Notes: a model not told the origin generated them from the sequence alone. A stretch of 64,000 bases of DNA from Macrotis lagotis (GCF_037893015.1 NC_133663.1:1054001-1118000), one strand, 5' to 3'. Shown: positions 23,401 to 34,660, numbered from the stretch's first letter. Translations and numbers: made by a program.

Positions 23401-26400
23401 CCAACCCTCAAACTCCTGAGAAGGTCTATGCCCTCCTTGGTGTGGATACTCCATCCCAGATGCAGATTGTAACCTTCTAGAACCATTTCATTCCTCCCTG
23501 ACTGCCCAGGCTGACTGGAGGGGAGCCCTGGTTCTCCCCTGGCCCATGAGACATCTGGGAGGGGCCCAGACAGACAGCATGAGGACGTGGGATTCAGAAT
23601 CCATATTTGGACAGGGGCATAGAGGGGAGTCAAGAGACAACACATGTTTTCTTTTGCAAATGTTTTTACGTTCTTAAGTTGGATGCACTGTCCCAAGTGG
23701 AAGAAGATTCCCTCTTACGGAATGATCTTCGTCCAGCCAACAAACTGGCCAAAGGGAACAAGCTGTTCATGCGATTTGCCACAAAAGGTAGGGGGGGGGC
23801 AGAGGCTGTGTTTTATTATGTGGGAGTGTGCATAGGGGTATATTTGTATGGGGGGGTTGAGGGAAGGAGGGATCTGGGGGTGGAGGTCTGGGACCAGGGG
23901 TTTGGATTCAGCTCTGTCTGTTCAGCAGGTCTGGCCTTCGGTGGAGGCCCAGCTGCTGTGGGGAACCTGGGGGGTGGACTTGCAGGTATTCCTGGGACTT
24001 AGAGCTAGACCTGTAAAAGCTCTGAGGTTGATCTCTGATCCCAGCCCCTGGCCCATCCTGGACTCTGGGTCCTCCTCGGGCCAAGTGGCTTGAAGTGGGC
24101 CGCACAGTGAGAGTAGACCCCGTCTGCTCAACTCTGCAGATGACAAGAAGGAGCTTGGGGCAGCACGGAGGAGCCAGTATTACATGAAATATGGGAACCC
24201 CAACTATGGTGGCATGAAGGGCATCCTCAGCAACTCCTGGTGAGGGCATTGGCCAACTGTTTGGGGCAGAGGGACTCTCCTCCACTTGACTCTCCCTCCC
24301 CACATCAGACCAGAGGACTCCTGTGTGTTGGCAGTGGCAGCATATGTGCGGGAAGGGGAGGAACATCAGGGCTAGCAGGGAGGCTTAGAAAGAATCTGTG
24401 AAGGGACCTGGCCCATATTGGGACTGGGAGGGAGACCACAGGCAATGCCTCGCCCTGGCTGAAGTGAGAATGTGGCAACTCCCTGCCAGTCTGTGACAGC
24501 CTCTGGCTGTCTCAAGATCAAGTGCCTGGGGGTTGAGATATCCAGAGGGAGGACCCTGGAAGCCAAGCTGGTGACCCAGGGCTAGAGGGAGCCTTTGGGA
24601 GGGGCCCCATGCCTTGGCTTGCTCTCCCCCCACCTTGGTTTGGGTCATTAAGAAATTGTGATGGGACCTACAAGTGTCCCCTATGCAAGCCAGGGACCCC
24701 CAGTGACTCGGGACATGGGAGTGAGGCACTAGACCCTCTTTAACTCAAGAGACCTTGACTCTCACCTTCAGTGGATTTTGGGGTCTACAACTGAAGTAAG
24801 AGTCTGCATGGCCCTTCTGGCCTCATCTGGAGACTGTGGTCAGTTTGTCATGGGAGCCACCACCAGAGCTAGAGACTGTCAGGACCAGGGAGACTGGGCT
24901 GGGCAGAAGGCTGGGAGACACTGGACATGGGGAGCCAGGGAAGGCCAGGCTTTGGGGGGGGCATTGGACCAGGGCAGGGCTACAGCTTACTCTGTGCTGC
25001 TGGGGAACCTGTTCAGGTGTGGCTGGGCCTTAGTGGAGCCATTTTCCCTGAATCTGCGACTCTGGAGCAGTACCCCAACCCGTGTGGCGGGACGGTTCTG
25101 ATAATAGGGAGTGGGTGGAAGTGACTTTCCCTGATGGAGTCTGCCAGAGGTAGAGAAGGGTCAGCTCCTCCAAGGAAAGCCAGAAGCTCTGGGGTCCAGA
25201 CAGACATCCTGGACCCCAGTCCCTGGACAGATGAAAACCATAGCTGAGTGTCTGTTCTGACAACGGCATAGGAAAAGAAGATACCATTCCCGCCGCATCC
25301 AGAGGGATGTGATGAGGAAGCGGACATTAATTGGTGAAGATGTTGGCCTGACCTTGACCCCACCTTACAAACACCGGCATGCAGGTACCCCGGGGGGTGC
25401 TCCCCTTCTCACTCTCCCCTCCTCCCTGTTTTGCCTGGGCTATGTGGACTTAGTAGAGTGGATCTAAAGCCCCCAATTGGGGTCCTGAGTCAAGGGTGAG
25501 CTCCCATGTGATACACTGAACATGATGGGGAGCCCTGAGTCATGGGGGGCTTTGTGAGAGAGCTACAAAGGTTGATACCTGGACAAGAGAGGACTGGGAG
25601 AGCTGCCTGAATGGGGAGTCAGCTTCCCCTCACATGAAGACTCTTGGAGAGTCCCTTCTGGCTCTGAAATGGCTGTATGAAAGACCAGGCTTCTGAGGGA
25701 CCCCTGGAGGGGCATTGGGTGATGTCATCCCTCAGCCTAGCTTCAAGGGTGGTGGAACACATTGGCTCCTCAGCCACCATTGGGAGAAGCTCACTGCCTG
25801 GAGGTAAGGCCTGACCATGTCCTGTGGACACATTGGAGCCTAGGTAGGAAGCACCTCCTGTGGGCCTGGCCCAGGTCGTTTCCTTCGCCATGCCCATTGA
25901 CAATGGGGGAGAGATCCAGGGTGTGTGCGCATGCATGCGCACACACATACCTGCCTGGCCCCTCCCATACACACAGACATGCTCATGTCCCACGAGGCCA
26001 GAGTTGAACTTGGATTCTCCAACTCCCCAGGAAAGGTTATTTGACTGGATGACTCTGAGACTCTCCTGGACTCCTTGCCTTTGGAGCATCTAGGAGGAGG
26101 GATGACCCAGCAGGAAAGACAGTACGGGACCTGTTGTTTCAGGCCTTCCTTCCTTTGCTCCCTTGATTGAATTTTGCCAGGTTTGGTGAATGTTCCAGAG
26201 GAACCTATTGAAGAAGAGGAGGAGGAAGAGGAGGAGGAAGAAGAAGACCAGGACATGGATGAAGATGACAGGATTGTGGTAGAGTACCGAGACGAACTGC
26301 AAGCCTTCAAGCAGGCGCGTGAACGAAGCACATCCCGTCGGCCCAGTGCCAGTGACTCGGCCTCGGACTCGGATGAGATGGATTATGATCTGGAGCTGAA

Positions 26401-28272
26401 GATGATCTCCACCCCCTCACCAAAGAAGAGTTTGAAGATGACCATGTATGCGGACGAGGTGGAGTCACAGTTGAGGAGCATCCGGTAAGGTCGGCAGGCC
26501 CCTGCGCCATTTGGGCTGGGACACCCAGGCCAGGCTTGGGGACTTTGCATGTTCCTCATCTCCCCTACACACACCTTCCCTAGGTGTGCACACATGCACA
26601 CATACTAGCCATGGGGAGGTGAGGGCTGCATGTTTAGTCTGACTGTCCCCTTAGCAGGGAGTCCAGGCCTCTGGAAAGGAGGTAGCTGCAGCCTCGGGTC
26701 AGCCTCCCTGAGCCTTCTTGCTCAAAGGGACCTGCTGCCTCTGGTTAAGCCTGGGCAGTTGAGGGAGTGAGGGACAAGCCCATGCGATGTCACATGAGTT
26801 TTGGGACCACCCTGGAAGAAAGGTGGTAGGGTGGGCAAGGAAGCTGAAGCCAGAACCTGCTCCCTTCCTGATGGCACCTGCGTGGGTCCCTCTCCTAAGG
26901 CCCAGCTTCTACCTTGGGGAGGAGAGCACGAGCTCTTGCTCCTGGTGGTGCCTCACCCACGGGGCCAGACCGGACCCTGCTTGGGGGTTTGGTCACATCC
27001 CCAGATGAGAACTGGGGGCATCACTGCTTCCATGCAGGAACTCCATGAGGGCCGACAGTGTAACCACCAGCAACGTGAAAAACCGCATTGGGAACAAAGG
27101 GTCATCTGACAAGGTCGCTGACGTGCGGCTCCTGCTGGAGGAGAAGCGGCAAAGCACGGCACAGAGGCCGCCAGCCAGTAGCATCAGATCTGGTACGGCC
27201 CCAGAGACAGGAGGGAGAAGAGGGGAGACACGCGGGCCCTCCAAGTGAAGGCAGCTTCAAAAGTCCCCCAAAGGAATAAGGGGGGCGTTGCTCGTGCTCC
27301 CTGGAGGAGCACCACCTCTGGCCCGCCTCCCACTTCCTGAGCTCTCCATCTGGCCCAGGCTCACTCCCCATGGAAGGAAGCTGCTTCCTAGGGCTTGGGT
27401 GGGGGTGGGTTGGCCTCCCTTTCCTAAGGGAGCCCCCGCTGGAGCAACATAACCAGCCCGATCCCTGAGGCCTTTCCCTCCAACTTCCCAGATGTCCGGC
27501 AGAGATTAGGAAAGAGACCCCATTCTCCAGAGGTGAAGACCCTGAGCAGCACCTTCGCCCCCCGGAGAGAGCCGATGTCCGATGTACACAGTAGGCTCGG
27601 CATCCCTAGGCAGGACGTCAAGGGTCTCTACTCTGACAGCCGGGAGAAAAAATCAGGTGGGTCCTAGAGCCGGCTCTCCCCCGGCTGGTGCCACCCCCGT
27701 GCCCGCCCGCAGAAATGGCTTGTAGACCTGGCTCTGCTTCATTCAAATCTTGTCTCCCCTTCTGCTGATGCCTCCGTGCCGGGGTCCCTTTGGGGTGGCC
27801 CCCCACAATTCCCAGCTTCCCTGTGGGCAGTCTTCCCCTTTTATCTTGTAAGCTGCTGGACAGCTCATGGGCATTCATCTCCCCCTCCCTCTCTACTCTG
27901 TATTTACCCCGTATTCACAGAATGGAAGCTGCCAGAGACCAGGGCACACAATGGCCTTGGTGGGTCATCCCTGGGGGGGGGGTGGAGCGTGGATCCAGCA
28001 CCCCAGGGTAACACCCCCCCCCCATCCCCACAGGCAGCTTGTGGACCCGCTTGGGATCAACCACAAAGGCCAAAGAGAAGGGGTCGGAGAAGGTGGATCC
28101 TGTGGCAGCGGCAGCCCCCGAGGAAGAAGACTCAGAGCTGCAACGGGCATGGGGCGCTCTGATCAAGGAGAAGGAGCAGTCGCACCAGAAGAAGAGCCGC
28201 TTGGAGCGGTTACCGTCTCTGCAGATTGAGATCAGTCGGCAGAGCAGCTCGGACTCAGACACGGAGTCCTGA
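17275..28272 (+). CDS. NCBP3: NCBP3, nuclear cap-binding protein subunit 3 (13 coding exons, 614 aa)
   Basis: NCBP3 binds the m7G cap through an RRM-like fold, associates with NCBP1/CBP80 and the TREX and exon-junction machinery in the nucleus, and supports mRNA export, notably under stress (known for the human protein). Exons: 17275-17436, 17548-17613, 18825-18930, 21617-21742, 23025-23153, 23246-23316, 23679-23787, 24140-24239, 25272-25384, 26181-26484, 27038-27192, 27492-27656, 28034-28272. All introns are GT-AG and phases agree, giving 614 residues against about 620 in human. The RRM-like domain covers roughly residues 118-185, with the cap-contacting WLDD motif at 148-151. Acidic tracts follow, then a Ser/Lys/Arg-rich tail. 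The start has a strong context (GCCATGG) and matches the human N-terminus MAAVRGLRVSVKAE. It looks intact. Two other in-frame ATGs lie upstream at 16,999 and 17,083. Confidence 0.97.
17463..17516 (+). repeat. (GGGGCC)9 hexanucleotide run in NCBP3 intron 1
   Basis: Nine perfect GGGGCC units followed by GGGGC, filling half of the 111-bp intron 1 on the transcribed sense strand. It can form G-quadruplexes in DNA and pre-mRNA. Confidence 0.97.
17548..17613 (+). CDS. NCBP3: NCBP3 exon 2
   Basis: Encodes DTSRRYENKAGSFITGIDVT and SK, residues 55-76, identical to human as far as I recall. Phase 0 at both ends. Confidence 0.96.
17614..18824. other. NCBP3: NCBP3 intron 2
   Basis: GC-rich continuation of the CpG island to about 17,960, with a short GGGCC run near 17,727. 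The rest is unique sequence with no recognised repeat. Confidence 0.6.
18825..18930 (+). CDS. NCBP3: NCBP3 exon 3
   Basis: Encodes EAIQKKEQRAKRFHFRAEVN and LAQRNVALDRDMMKK, ending phase 1. Acceptor TTAAG, donor AAAG|GTAGGA. Confidence 0.96.
20304..20449 (-). mobile_element. SINE in NCBP3 intron 3
   Basis: TTTTTTAAGTTTTTGCAAGGTAACAGGG...ACTGCTGTACCTAGCCGTCCC. Near-identical flanks AGCAAACATCCT and AACAAACATCTT are the target-site duplication. Confidence 0.88.
20650..21285 (+). mobile_element. L2/L3-type LINE 3' end
   Basis: ATCAAATACAAAACACTGATATTCAAATCCCTCCATAACC...CCTTTTTGTTCTGACTCTTCC..., then TTAGACTGAGAATTTCTCAAAGGCCAGGG...CAGGGCCTGGCATGTGGCAGATGCTTAGTCAGTGCTTG. These are the ordered phrases of an L2/CR1-type 3' region. 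Confidence 0.65.
21617..21742 (+). CDS. NCBP3: NCBP3 exon 4 (RRM-like, cap-contact motif)
   Basis: Encodes IPKVRLETIYVCGVDEMSTQ...AYFKEYPPAHIEWLDDTS, with the WLDD cap-recognition motif conserved. Ends phase 1. Confidence 0.97.
21743..23024. other. NCBP3: NCBP3 intron 4
   Basis: Mostly unique. 22,010-22,100 is weakly MIR-like. A poly-C patch lies at about 22,743. Confidence 0.5.
23025..23153 (+). CDS. NCBP3: NCBP3 exon 5
   Basis: Encodes NVVWLDEVTATRALINMSSL and PSTDKAKIREASEEKASEKM, completing the RRM-like fold and a lysine/glutamate helix. Ends phase 1. Confidence 0.97.
23246..23316 (+). CDS. NCBP3: NCBP3 exon 6
   Basis: Encodes DKQDSSDDETEEGEVEDDTA and SDLE, an acidic, phosphorylatable linker. 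Phase 1 in, phase 0 out. Confidence 0.95.
23679..23787 (+). CDS. NCBP3: NCBP3 exon 7
   Basis: Encodes LDALSQVEEDSLLRNDLRPA and NKLAKGNKLFMRFATK, highly conserved. Ends phase 1. Confidence 0.97.
24140..24239 (+). CDS. NCBP3: NCBP3 exon 8
   Basis: Encodes DDKKELGAARRSQYYMKYGN and PNYGGMKGILSNS, followed by a split Trp codon (TG|G). Ends phase 2. Confidence 0.97.
25272..25384 (+). CDS. NCBP3: NCBP3 exon 9
   Basis: Encodes KRRYHSRRIQRDVMRKRTLI and GEDVGLTLTPPYKHRHA. Compared with human GDDVGLTSYKHRH there is a small in-frame insertion (LTPP-type) before YKHRH. Confidence 0.95.
25921..25946. repeat. 26-bp perfect palindrome, alternating purine-pyrimidine
   Basis: A GTGTGTGCGC arm, central ATGCAT and GCGCACACAC arm are exactly self-complementary. 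The alternation favours Z-DNA or a cruciform. It lies in NCBP3 intron 9. Confidence 0.95.
26181..26484 (+). CDS. NCBP3: NCBP3 exon 10 (Glu tract, Ser-rich, MYADEVESQ)
   Basis: Begins with GLVNVPEEPIEEEE, a run of about 14 Glu coded by mixed GAG/GAA, then DQDMDEDDRIVVEYRDEL, STSRRPSASDSASDSDEMDY, ELKMISTPSPKKSLKMTMYA and DEVESQLRSI. Ends phase 2 (CG|G, Arg). Confidence 0.97.
27038..27192 (+). CDS. NCBP3: NCBP3 exon 11
   Basis: Encodes NSMRADSVTTSNVKNRIGNK and GSSDKVADVRLLLEEKRQST..., matching human NSMRADSVSSSNIKNRIGNK. Ends phase 1. Confidence 0.96.
27492..27656 (+). CDS. NCBP3: NCBP3 exon 12
   Basis: Encodes DVRQRLGKRPHSPEVKTLSS...REPMSDVHSRLGIPRQDVKG and LYSDSREKKS. The RQRLGKRPHSPE and VHSRLG(V/I)PRQD repeats are as in human. 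Confidence 0.96.
28034..28272 (+). CDS. NCBP3: NCBP3 exon 13 and stop
   Basis: Encodes GSLWTRLGSTTKAKEKGSEK...EDSELQRAWGALIKEKEQSH, KKSRLERLPSLQIEISRQSS and SDSDTES, then TGA at 28,270-28,272. Confidence 0.97.
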
Positions 28273-30852
28273 AGCTGGACACCGTGTGGCCAGGTAGGAT
28301 GGCACTGCCCTGGCACTCAGGCCTGGCATTGGTGGATCCTTCTTTCCTCCTATTTCCAGCAGGAAACGATGGCATACTGAACCTCTCCTCCTTGCCTTGG
28401 CCTTGACAGTCGTTGCTACCAGCACCTGCAACCTACACAAGCCCAAGGGAGCACTGGGGTTTCTGGGTCGCTGGCGCCTGCCGGGGAAGGACTCCCCCTG
28501 GAGCCATGCCCTGGGAGGGCATTTCACAGACCTGACCTGTGGGGTGCCCACACCGCCCAAGGAAGTCTGAGATGCCGCCGTGTCTGGGACGTCAGTCTGT
28601 CCGCACTTGTCCCCAGCGGCTGCCTGCAGACCAGCGCCTCCTGCTGGGGGGTTTCTAGGACACAACCTGGGCCTTGGGGTGGTTTTTGTGTGAGGGGGTC
28701 ATTGTTGAACAGTTTTGGTCAGTCTATTATGTTTTAAAACTAGTCATGATTTCAAAGCTTCGTTTTTATATGTGAACATTTTTCCTGTTGGCTCCAGTGA
28801 AAGCTCCAGTGATGTCTTCCTATGTGCTGTTAAATATATATTCTCTCATTTGGAAGAGCAGGAAGAGGCCTCCTATTCTTAGCGGGTGAGGGGGCATGGG
28901 GGACACCCCTTTTTCCCTTCTGATCCCCCCAACTGCAGAGGGCGCACACCTGTGCCCATTGGAGACATGTCAGTGATGAGGGATGGTATCTTTGCCCTTC
29001 CTTCTGTGAGCCAGGGGCCACCTTGGGTGCTGCAACCCCACTGGTGAGGTCGGGAAGGGGAAAAGGAGGCTGACTCGCACATCTTGTGCCAGTGTAAATG
29101 GGCCCTCAAAGCCTGCAGCCTAGCCCTCCTCAGGCAGGTCTGGTGGTGGCAGACAGGAAAGCGGGGAAGGCCAGAGAAGGTTGTTTTGCTTCCCTTGGCC
29201 TTCCCAGGTCACCAGGCAGGACTCTGCCCTTTGCCAGCCCTCCGGCTTGCTTCTGGAGAAGAATGAGTCTAAATTGGAAATGGCCCACAGTGGGTCAGAT
29301 GCTTGGCAGAAGGATCCGTGTGTTAATGTTGCCCCTGCCCATGTGCAGGTTAGGTTGTTCCTCAGCCAGCCACAGAGGGACGGAGCAGGCCATCTGGGGC
29401 AGTGTCCTTGTTAAAGTTAGAAGAGTTGGAGTGAGGGCCCTCCAAGTGAAGGATCAAGGGGTCCTCCCAGAGGGCATGCCCGTTAGTCTGTGGAAGAATC
29501 CAGCCATGAGTAACCCAGAGACTGTCAGGTCCCTCCTCCTCCCCAACTAGCATCCCTGGCCTCCTGGCAGCTTCTTTCAATCTACCCTTGGCCGATGCAC
29601 CCCACCCCAATCCCCCAGCTTCCATCCTCTCCTCTTCCTCCTCAGTGATCTACCCTGGTGTCCACCTGTTTCATAGGACTGTGAAGATGTGAGTCCCCCC
29701 TGAGGCTGCATCATTGTCCCAGATCACCCCCCAGCTTCCACCAAACAGTCTTTCATTTTGGACTGTTTCCCCTTCTGAACTTTAGGTCTCTATCCCAGGA
29801 ATCCACACAGCTCAAACCTGGCTTTCCTCTTACCCTAACAAGAATGTGACACAACCCTTTTGAAAAATATTTTTTCTACGTACATGTAAAAACAATTTAG
29901 CATTCAGAGTTTTCTTAGATCGAGTTCACATTCTAGTCCTCCCTTTGCAAAATGGTTCCACAGTCGGATTGAGCTTATCTGTGGGCAATCACATAAGACA
30001 TATTTCCACAGTAGTCACTTTGCGGAAGAAAACGTAACTCGAGAGAAATGAAAAATGGAGCTGGGTGGTATTTTCCATGAGTCTTTTGGAATTTTTGGGT
30101 TATGTTGGTGTGTGGTATGGTGTTGTGCTGCTCACTGGCCTCTGCTGCTGTTCATGGAAGGCTCTCCAGGGATTTCTGAGAGTCCTTGGAGCACATCATG
30201 CTCCGATACCATAGCTTGTCAAACCAGTCCCTGATGGATGGCCATCCCTCCGTTTCCAATGCCTGGTCATCACATAAAGCTGCTATAACCAAGAATAATG
30301 TACACGTGGACCCTTCTCCCTTGTGATCTTTCAGTCCTATCGCCAGATCAAAGGGGGTGCTCGGTTTGCTTGCCCTTTGGGCTGGGTTCCAAGTTGCTCT
30401 CTAGAATGGTGGATCAGCTCCACCACGGCACGGGTGTCCTAGTGTCCCCACGTCTGACCTTTGTGACTTTCCTTGCCTGTCACCTTAACCTGATGAGTGT
30501 GAACCAGAGTGGTTTTAATGTGTATTTTTCTCGTCAATACTGATTGGAGCATTTTTTCAGAGAGAGCTCTGATTTCTTTGTTTGAAAACTACTCTTCCTG
30601 CCCTTTGATTGTTTTTCAATAGGGAGGGACAAATCATATCTGAAAACGGGCCTTTAACTGGTGTGATCTGAATGAATTCTGGGGGCCTCAGCTCCCCTCA
30701 GATTTCCATCTTCTCCTTAGGGTTCTGGAGCTCCTCGAGAGGTGGGGCAGCCTTTGGAGTGACACAGCACCCCGATGTGCTGCATTCACTGTCAGTGATG
30801 AGGGTTCACATCGGTTCACTTTTTACAAAACAATGAGAACAGAAAAAATAAA
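28273..30852 (+). other. NCBP3: NCBP3 3' UTR and possible poly(A) signals
   Basis: No further coding exon. Two candidate 3' ends are seen: a variant AATATA at 28,833-28,838 and a canonical AATAAA at 30,847-30,852. The longer form would include an antisense L1 fragment. I cannot tell which is used. Confidence 0.4.
29850..30660 (-). mobile_element. Old L1 3' fragment
   Basis: Reverse of the ORF2 C-terminal/3'UTR region: GGCCATCCCTCCGTTTCCAATGCC...GCTGCTATAACC...AGTTGCTCTCTAGAATGGTGGATCAGCTCCACC parallels the better preserved copy at 62,150-62,350. Strongly diverged. Confidence 0.55.
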
Positions 30853-32640
30853 GCCTTAGTCCCTGGGCAAGCCTGGCCCCCACCGGGGGGCTGCCTAAAT
30901 ATCTCTCCATGTCCCTTGGTCATCTAGCCTGGTCTCCAGCTCTGGTTGCCCTTGTGAGTCTGGCCTCGCCCCTTCCACCTAGACCTCAGACGCTCGAGGT
31001 TCTAGGAAGTCCCTCCAAGATCCAAAGGAGTTGGCCACAAAGGCTAATGAAGCACTGGGTTGTGCTAAGAGGGGCAGGGCCTTGTGGAATACGGAGCCGG
31101 CAGGCAGTCACTTGGCCAGGTGTCTGGAGTTGTGAGCACCCGGTTGAGCAAAGACAGTGCCAAACGGCTGCTGAAGGGAGACATCCACGCTAGTGAAGGG
31201 CCATTAGTCCATCCATGTAGAAGTCTTAATGGGGGAGGAAGCACTGCTGTCACCCTAGTGGGGGTGAGACTGAACCAGAGACCCTCTGATCTTTTCCTCG
31301 TTTCTCCATTTGGGGCAGATCCCACTCCCCTCACATTTCCCAGCTCCCTTTCAGGTAATTTCTTCCCCTTTAGATTGTAAACTCCTTGACCACAGGGATT
31401 GTCTTTTGGCCGGTGTGCACCACCAGCAGAGTGCCTGGCCTGGGGAAGCAGGGGTCTTGGCCTGCTTCTGACTCTCACTGTTCCCCCAACCTGACCAGGT
31501 TCTCCCCCAGTCCTCATCCCCCTGTCCCTCCTCTCAGAAACCTCTTCTGCTCCCCACCTCACCCTTCTGGTTCCACTCCAGTTCTCTCTTGGGTTGGGGG
31601 GGGGCTAAAGCCACCCTCCCCGCCAGGCGAAGGAAGGCAGCTCCCTCTGCCCCCCATTTTGGTCCTGGTTTGATGGTTTCTTGGCCCTCCCATACTCAGA
31701 TCCAGTTTCGGACTTTCCCTACAAGATAATTAGATGGACTCTCCACTCCCTGGCCTCCCAGCCTTCTTAGGGCCAGCCCTCTCCAGCTTCAGCAGAGTGC
31801 CTGGGGGTGTCAGACTATTGGAACCCAGCCTGGCTGCCCCAGCAGCTCCTATGGAGCCAGGGGAAAGATGAGGGCAGAGACGATGTCAGTGAACCCCAAA
31901 GGGACCTGCACTCCTCTGTGGGGGGCATCTGGGGGGGCCGAGTTGGTTATCCTTAAGAGCAGAAGCTATCTGCCTCTGCCAGCTGATATCCTTGTCAGCC
32001 TGGGGACCGGTGGCCGGGCCTGGGGACCATCTGTTGTCTGGCTTGAGGTGGGCAGGACTGGGGGGCTGGGAGTGAAAGCCTTGCCACCTGTCCCAGATGC
32101 TGCTGCCAGACTGGGTCATCCCCTGGCCCCTCTGGTGTCTGGCAAGAAGTCGAGCCATGTTCCACAGGAGGGGCCTTCAAATTCTGAAGCCAGCTAGCCT
32201 GTCCTCCATGTGGCCCACCCCACAGCCCCCTCACTCTCCCCTATACCTGATCCCAACATGGGGGAACGAGGCAGTGGGAGGGCATAGGCCAGCATACCTG
32301 GAAGCCAGGTCTCTCGCAGGCAGCCCAGAGCCAGGGAAAAATGGGATCCTGGATGACCAGGGGCTGGTGGCTCCAGAAAACCCAGAGGCCAGGCCTGGGT
32401 GGTAGTGGTGGGAGTCATCCTCATATTTTAGGTACATTTGGAAGGAAAGTTGTCTGGGGATGTCAGACTGGTCCTCCTGCAAGAGATGGATTGAAACAGT
32501 TTTGTGTGTGTGACCCCTGGACAGTGGATCCCCTGACGGACCCACCCAGCAGCCCCTGCCGGGGAAGGGAATTGGACAGAAATCAGGGAGCAGGTAGGTG
32601 CCCGCCTAGGTCAGTTGTCCCTGCCCAGGTTCTTCTTCCC
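30853..32640. other. Intergenic sequence between NCBP3 and ITGAE
   Basis: Mostly unique and moderately GC-rich. 31,350-31,450 has the TAGATTGTAAACTCCTTGACCACAGGG...AGAGTGCCTGGCC phrase of an L2/MIR-type 3' end. No exon recognised. Confidence 0.4.
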
Positions 32641-32644
32641 TTGT

Positions 32645-33065
32645 ACCGATGAGATCTAAGTTACTCCTTATCATATCGTATCGTATTGCAGTTCCTGAGC
32701 TTTTCCAAAAGCATTCTATTCCTCAGTTTTTATAGCGCGATACTATTCCACCCCGATCACATACCACAACCTCTTCAGTCATTCCTCAGTTGATGGGCAG
32801 CCCCTCAATTTCCAGTTCTTGACCACCACAGAAAGGGCTGCTTGCAATATTTTTCATACAAATAGATCCTTTTCCCCTTTTGTGGCTTTGGGGTTAGCTG
32901 TGGCATTGCTGGATTAAAGGTTAGGAACGGTTTGATTGCCCTTTGGCCACAGTTTTCAAATTGATCTCCAAATGGTTGGATCAGTTCACAACTTCACCAA
33001 CAGGACATGCACTTTCTCACATTCCCTCCAACATTTTTGAAAAGGGGAATTTTTGATCCCTGTTC
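32645..33065 (-). mobile_element. L1 3' fragment
   Basis: CATTCCTCAGTTGATGGGCAGC...GCTGCTTGCAATATTTTTCATAC...TGGTTGGATCAGTTCACAACTTCACCAAC is the reversed L1 ORF2 C-terminus. Confidence 0.7.
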
Positions 33066-33139
33066 TCTACCTACAAATGGAAGGCATGGCCAACCTCGTT
33101 TAGTCCTCTGATGCCAGGGACACAACTCAGCTCTTATGC

Positions 33140-33300
33140 TTGCCTCTGGGTGTCAGGGCCATAGGAGAGGCTCAAATCCCAGCTCTCACCCTTCTGGGCC
33201 ACTGGTCACGGCTCCACAAGGTCCCACTCTGGGCTCCATTTTCTCATCCATAAAGAAGAGGCTTAGACACAATCTCTAGGATTCCTGGTGGGTTTCCTTA
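33140..33300 (+). mobile_element. MIR-like remnant
   Basis: AGGAGAGGCTCAAATCCCAGCTCTC...CCATTTTCTCATCCATAAAGAAGAGG follows MIR order; degenerate. Confidence 0.45.
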
Positions 33301-33304
33301 TAGG

Positions 33305-34380
33305 TTCTGCTTTTGTCCTTCATTATTGAAGACCAAAATGACATCACTATGTGAGAGACAAGTCACAGTGTGTCCAGCTGTGGCTGATCAGCCCCATACA
33401 AGCTTGGAATGCTCTGCCACAGGTCAGATACAAATAGTCTGTGTGAACACCTGGGGGGGTACCCTAAACTTACAGGTGTCATGTTTCCCTTGAGGTGCTT
33501 CAAATCTTCCTCATAGAGGGCAGTCCCCTCCCTGATGAGGGTATGTCATGCTGGGTGGTTCTCTGCCAGGGTCTCCCATGCTGAACAGTCAACTCTAACA
33601 TTCTTCAATGAGGCCTTCAGGTGTCTCAGTATCACGTCTTCTACCCCCCTTGTGAATGCTGCCCTGTGGGAGTTCTCCATACAATGGTCTTTTTTGGCAA
33701 GCGTACACCTGGCGTTCTAACATGTCCAGCCCATTGTAGTTGCCCTCTCCGTAGTCATGTTGGCGTGCTCGGCAGTTTAGTTTGAAGAAAGACCCTCAGG
33801 GTCTGGGAACTTCTGCCAGGTGATCTTCAGAGTCTTCCTAAGACAATTTAAATGGAAGGGATTCCCTTTCCTGACATGGCACTGGTAGACTATCCAGGTT
33901 TCACAGGCATAGAGCAAGGAGGTCAGCACCAATGGCTCTGTAGACCTTCATGTTGGTAGTCAGTCTAGTCGGTCTAATACCTCTTCTATCCCACACTTTC
34001 TTTTGGAGCCTCCCAAACACTAGCTACCTCTGGAAATGCCAGTGTCCACCTCATTGTCAATATGGACCTCCCTGGGAAAGGACACTGCCAAGGGCAGTGG
34101 ACTTGTCCACAGGACTCAGAGCTTCTCCATTTGCTGTCATCAATGGTTCCACAGATGGATGGGCTGGTACTGGATGATGGAGCCCCTGGGTTTTCTGGGT
34201 GTTCATTGTTAGACCAAAATGAGACCCGGCAGCAGAGAGTCGATCCATGCTTTGGTGCATCTCAGCTTCAGAGGCTGCACTGAGGGCAGTCATCTGCAAA
34301 CAGGAGATCATGCACCAACCCTCCCTCCTCTTTGTCTTGGCTTGTAGCCTTTCCAAGTTGGAGAATTTACCATCATGAGA
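33305..34380 (-). mobile_element. RTE-like LINE fragment
   Basis: Minus-strand translation of 34,057-34,356 reads ERLQAKTKRREG...LSAASEAEMHQSMDRLSAAG and FGLTMNTQKT, shared with the + copy at 56,870-59,075. The left end GTTCTGCTTTTGTCCTTCATTATTGAAGACC is the reversed 3' terminus. Broken. Confidence 0.7.
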
Positions 34381-34506
34381 TAGAACTTCCTTATGAGAAA
34401 GTTGGAGGCAAAAGTGCTGGGGAAACCTTTCTGGAGGTTGACTGTTCAGGAGGCCCTCTTAGCTTCCCCCAGGAAAGGATGAGATGAAGATGGAGGTCTA
34501 GGAAGT

Positions 34507-34576
34507 TCTCTCTCTGTCTGTCTCTCACTCCTTCTGTCTGTCTGTTTCTCTCTGTCTCTGTCTCTGTCTCTCTCTG

Positions 34577-34626
<50 letters not shown>
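34507..34626. repeat. Composite (TCTG/CT)n-(AC)n microsatellite
   Basis: TCTCTGTCTG-type repeats to about 34,577, then about 24 AC units. It ends some 30 bp before the ITGAE TATA box. Confidence 0.95.
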
Positions 34627-34628
<2 letters not shown>

Positions 34629-34654
34629 GCCCCCAGGGGGTGTGGGTTCCTCTG

Positions 34655-34660
34655 TATAAA
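34655..34660 (+). promoter_or_regulatory. ITGAE: ITGAE TATA box
   Basis: TATAAA 127 bp upstream of ATTGAE's ATG, predicting transcription start near 34,685. Two CAGACA motifs (SMAD-type) follow at about 34,688 and 34,701. ITGAE is known to be TGF-beta responsive; motif function here is inferred. Confidence 0.6.
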
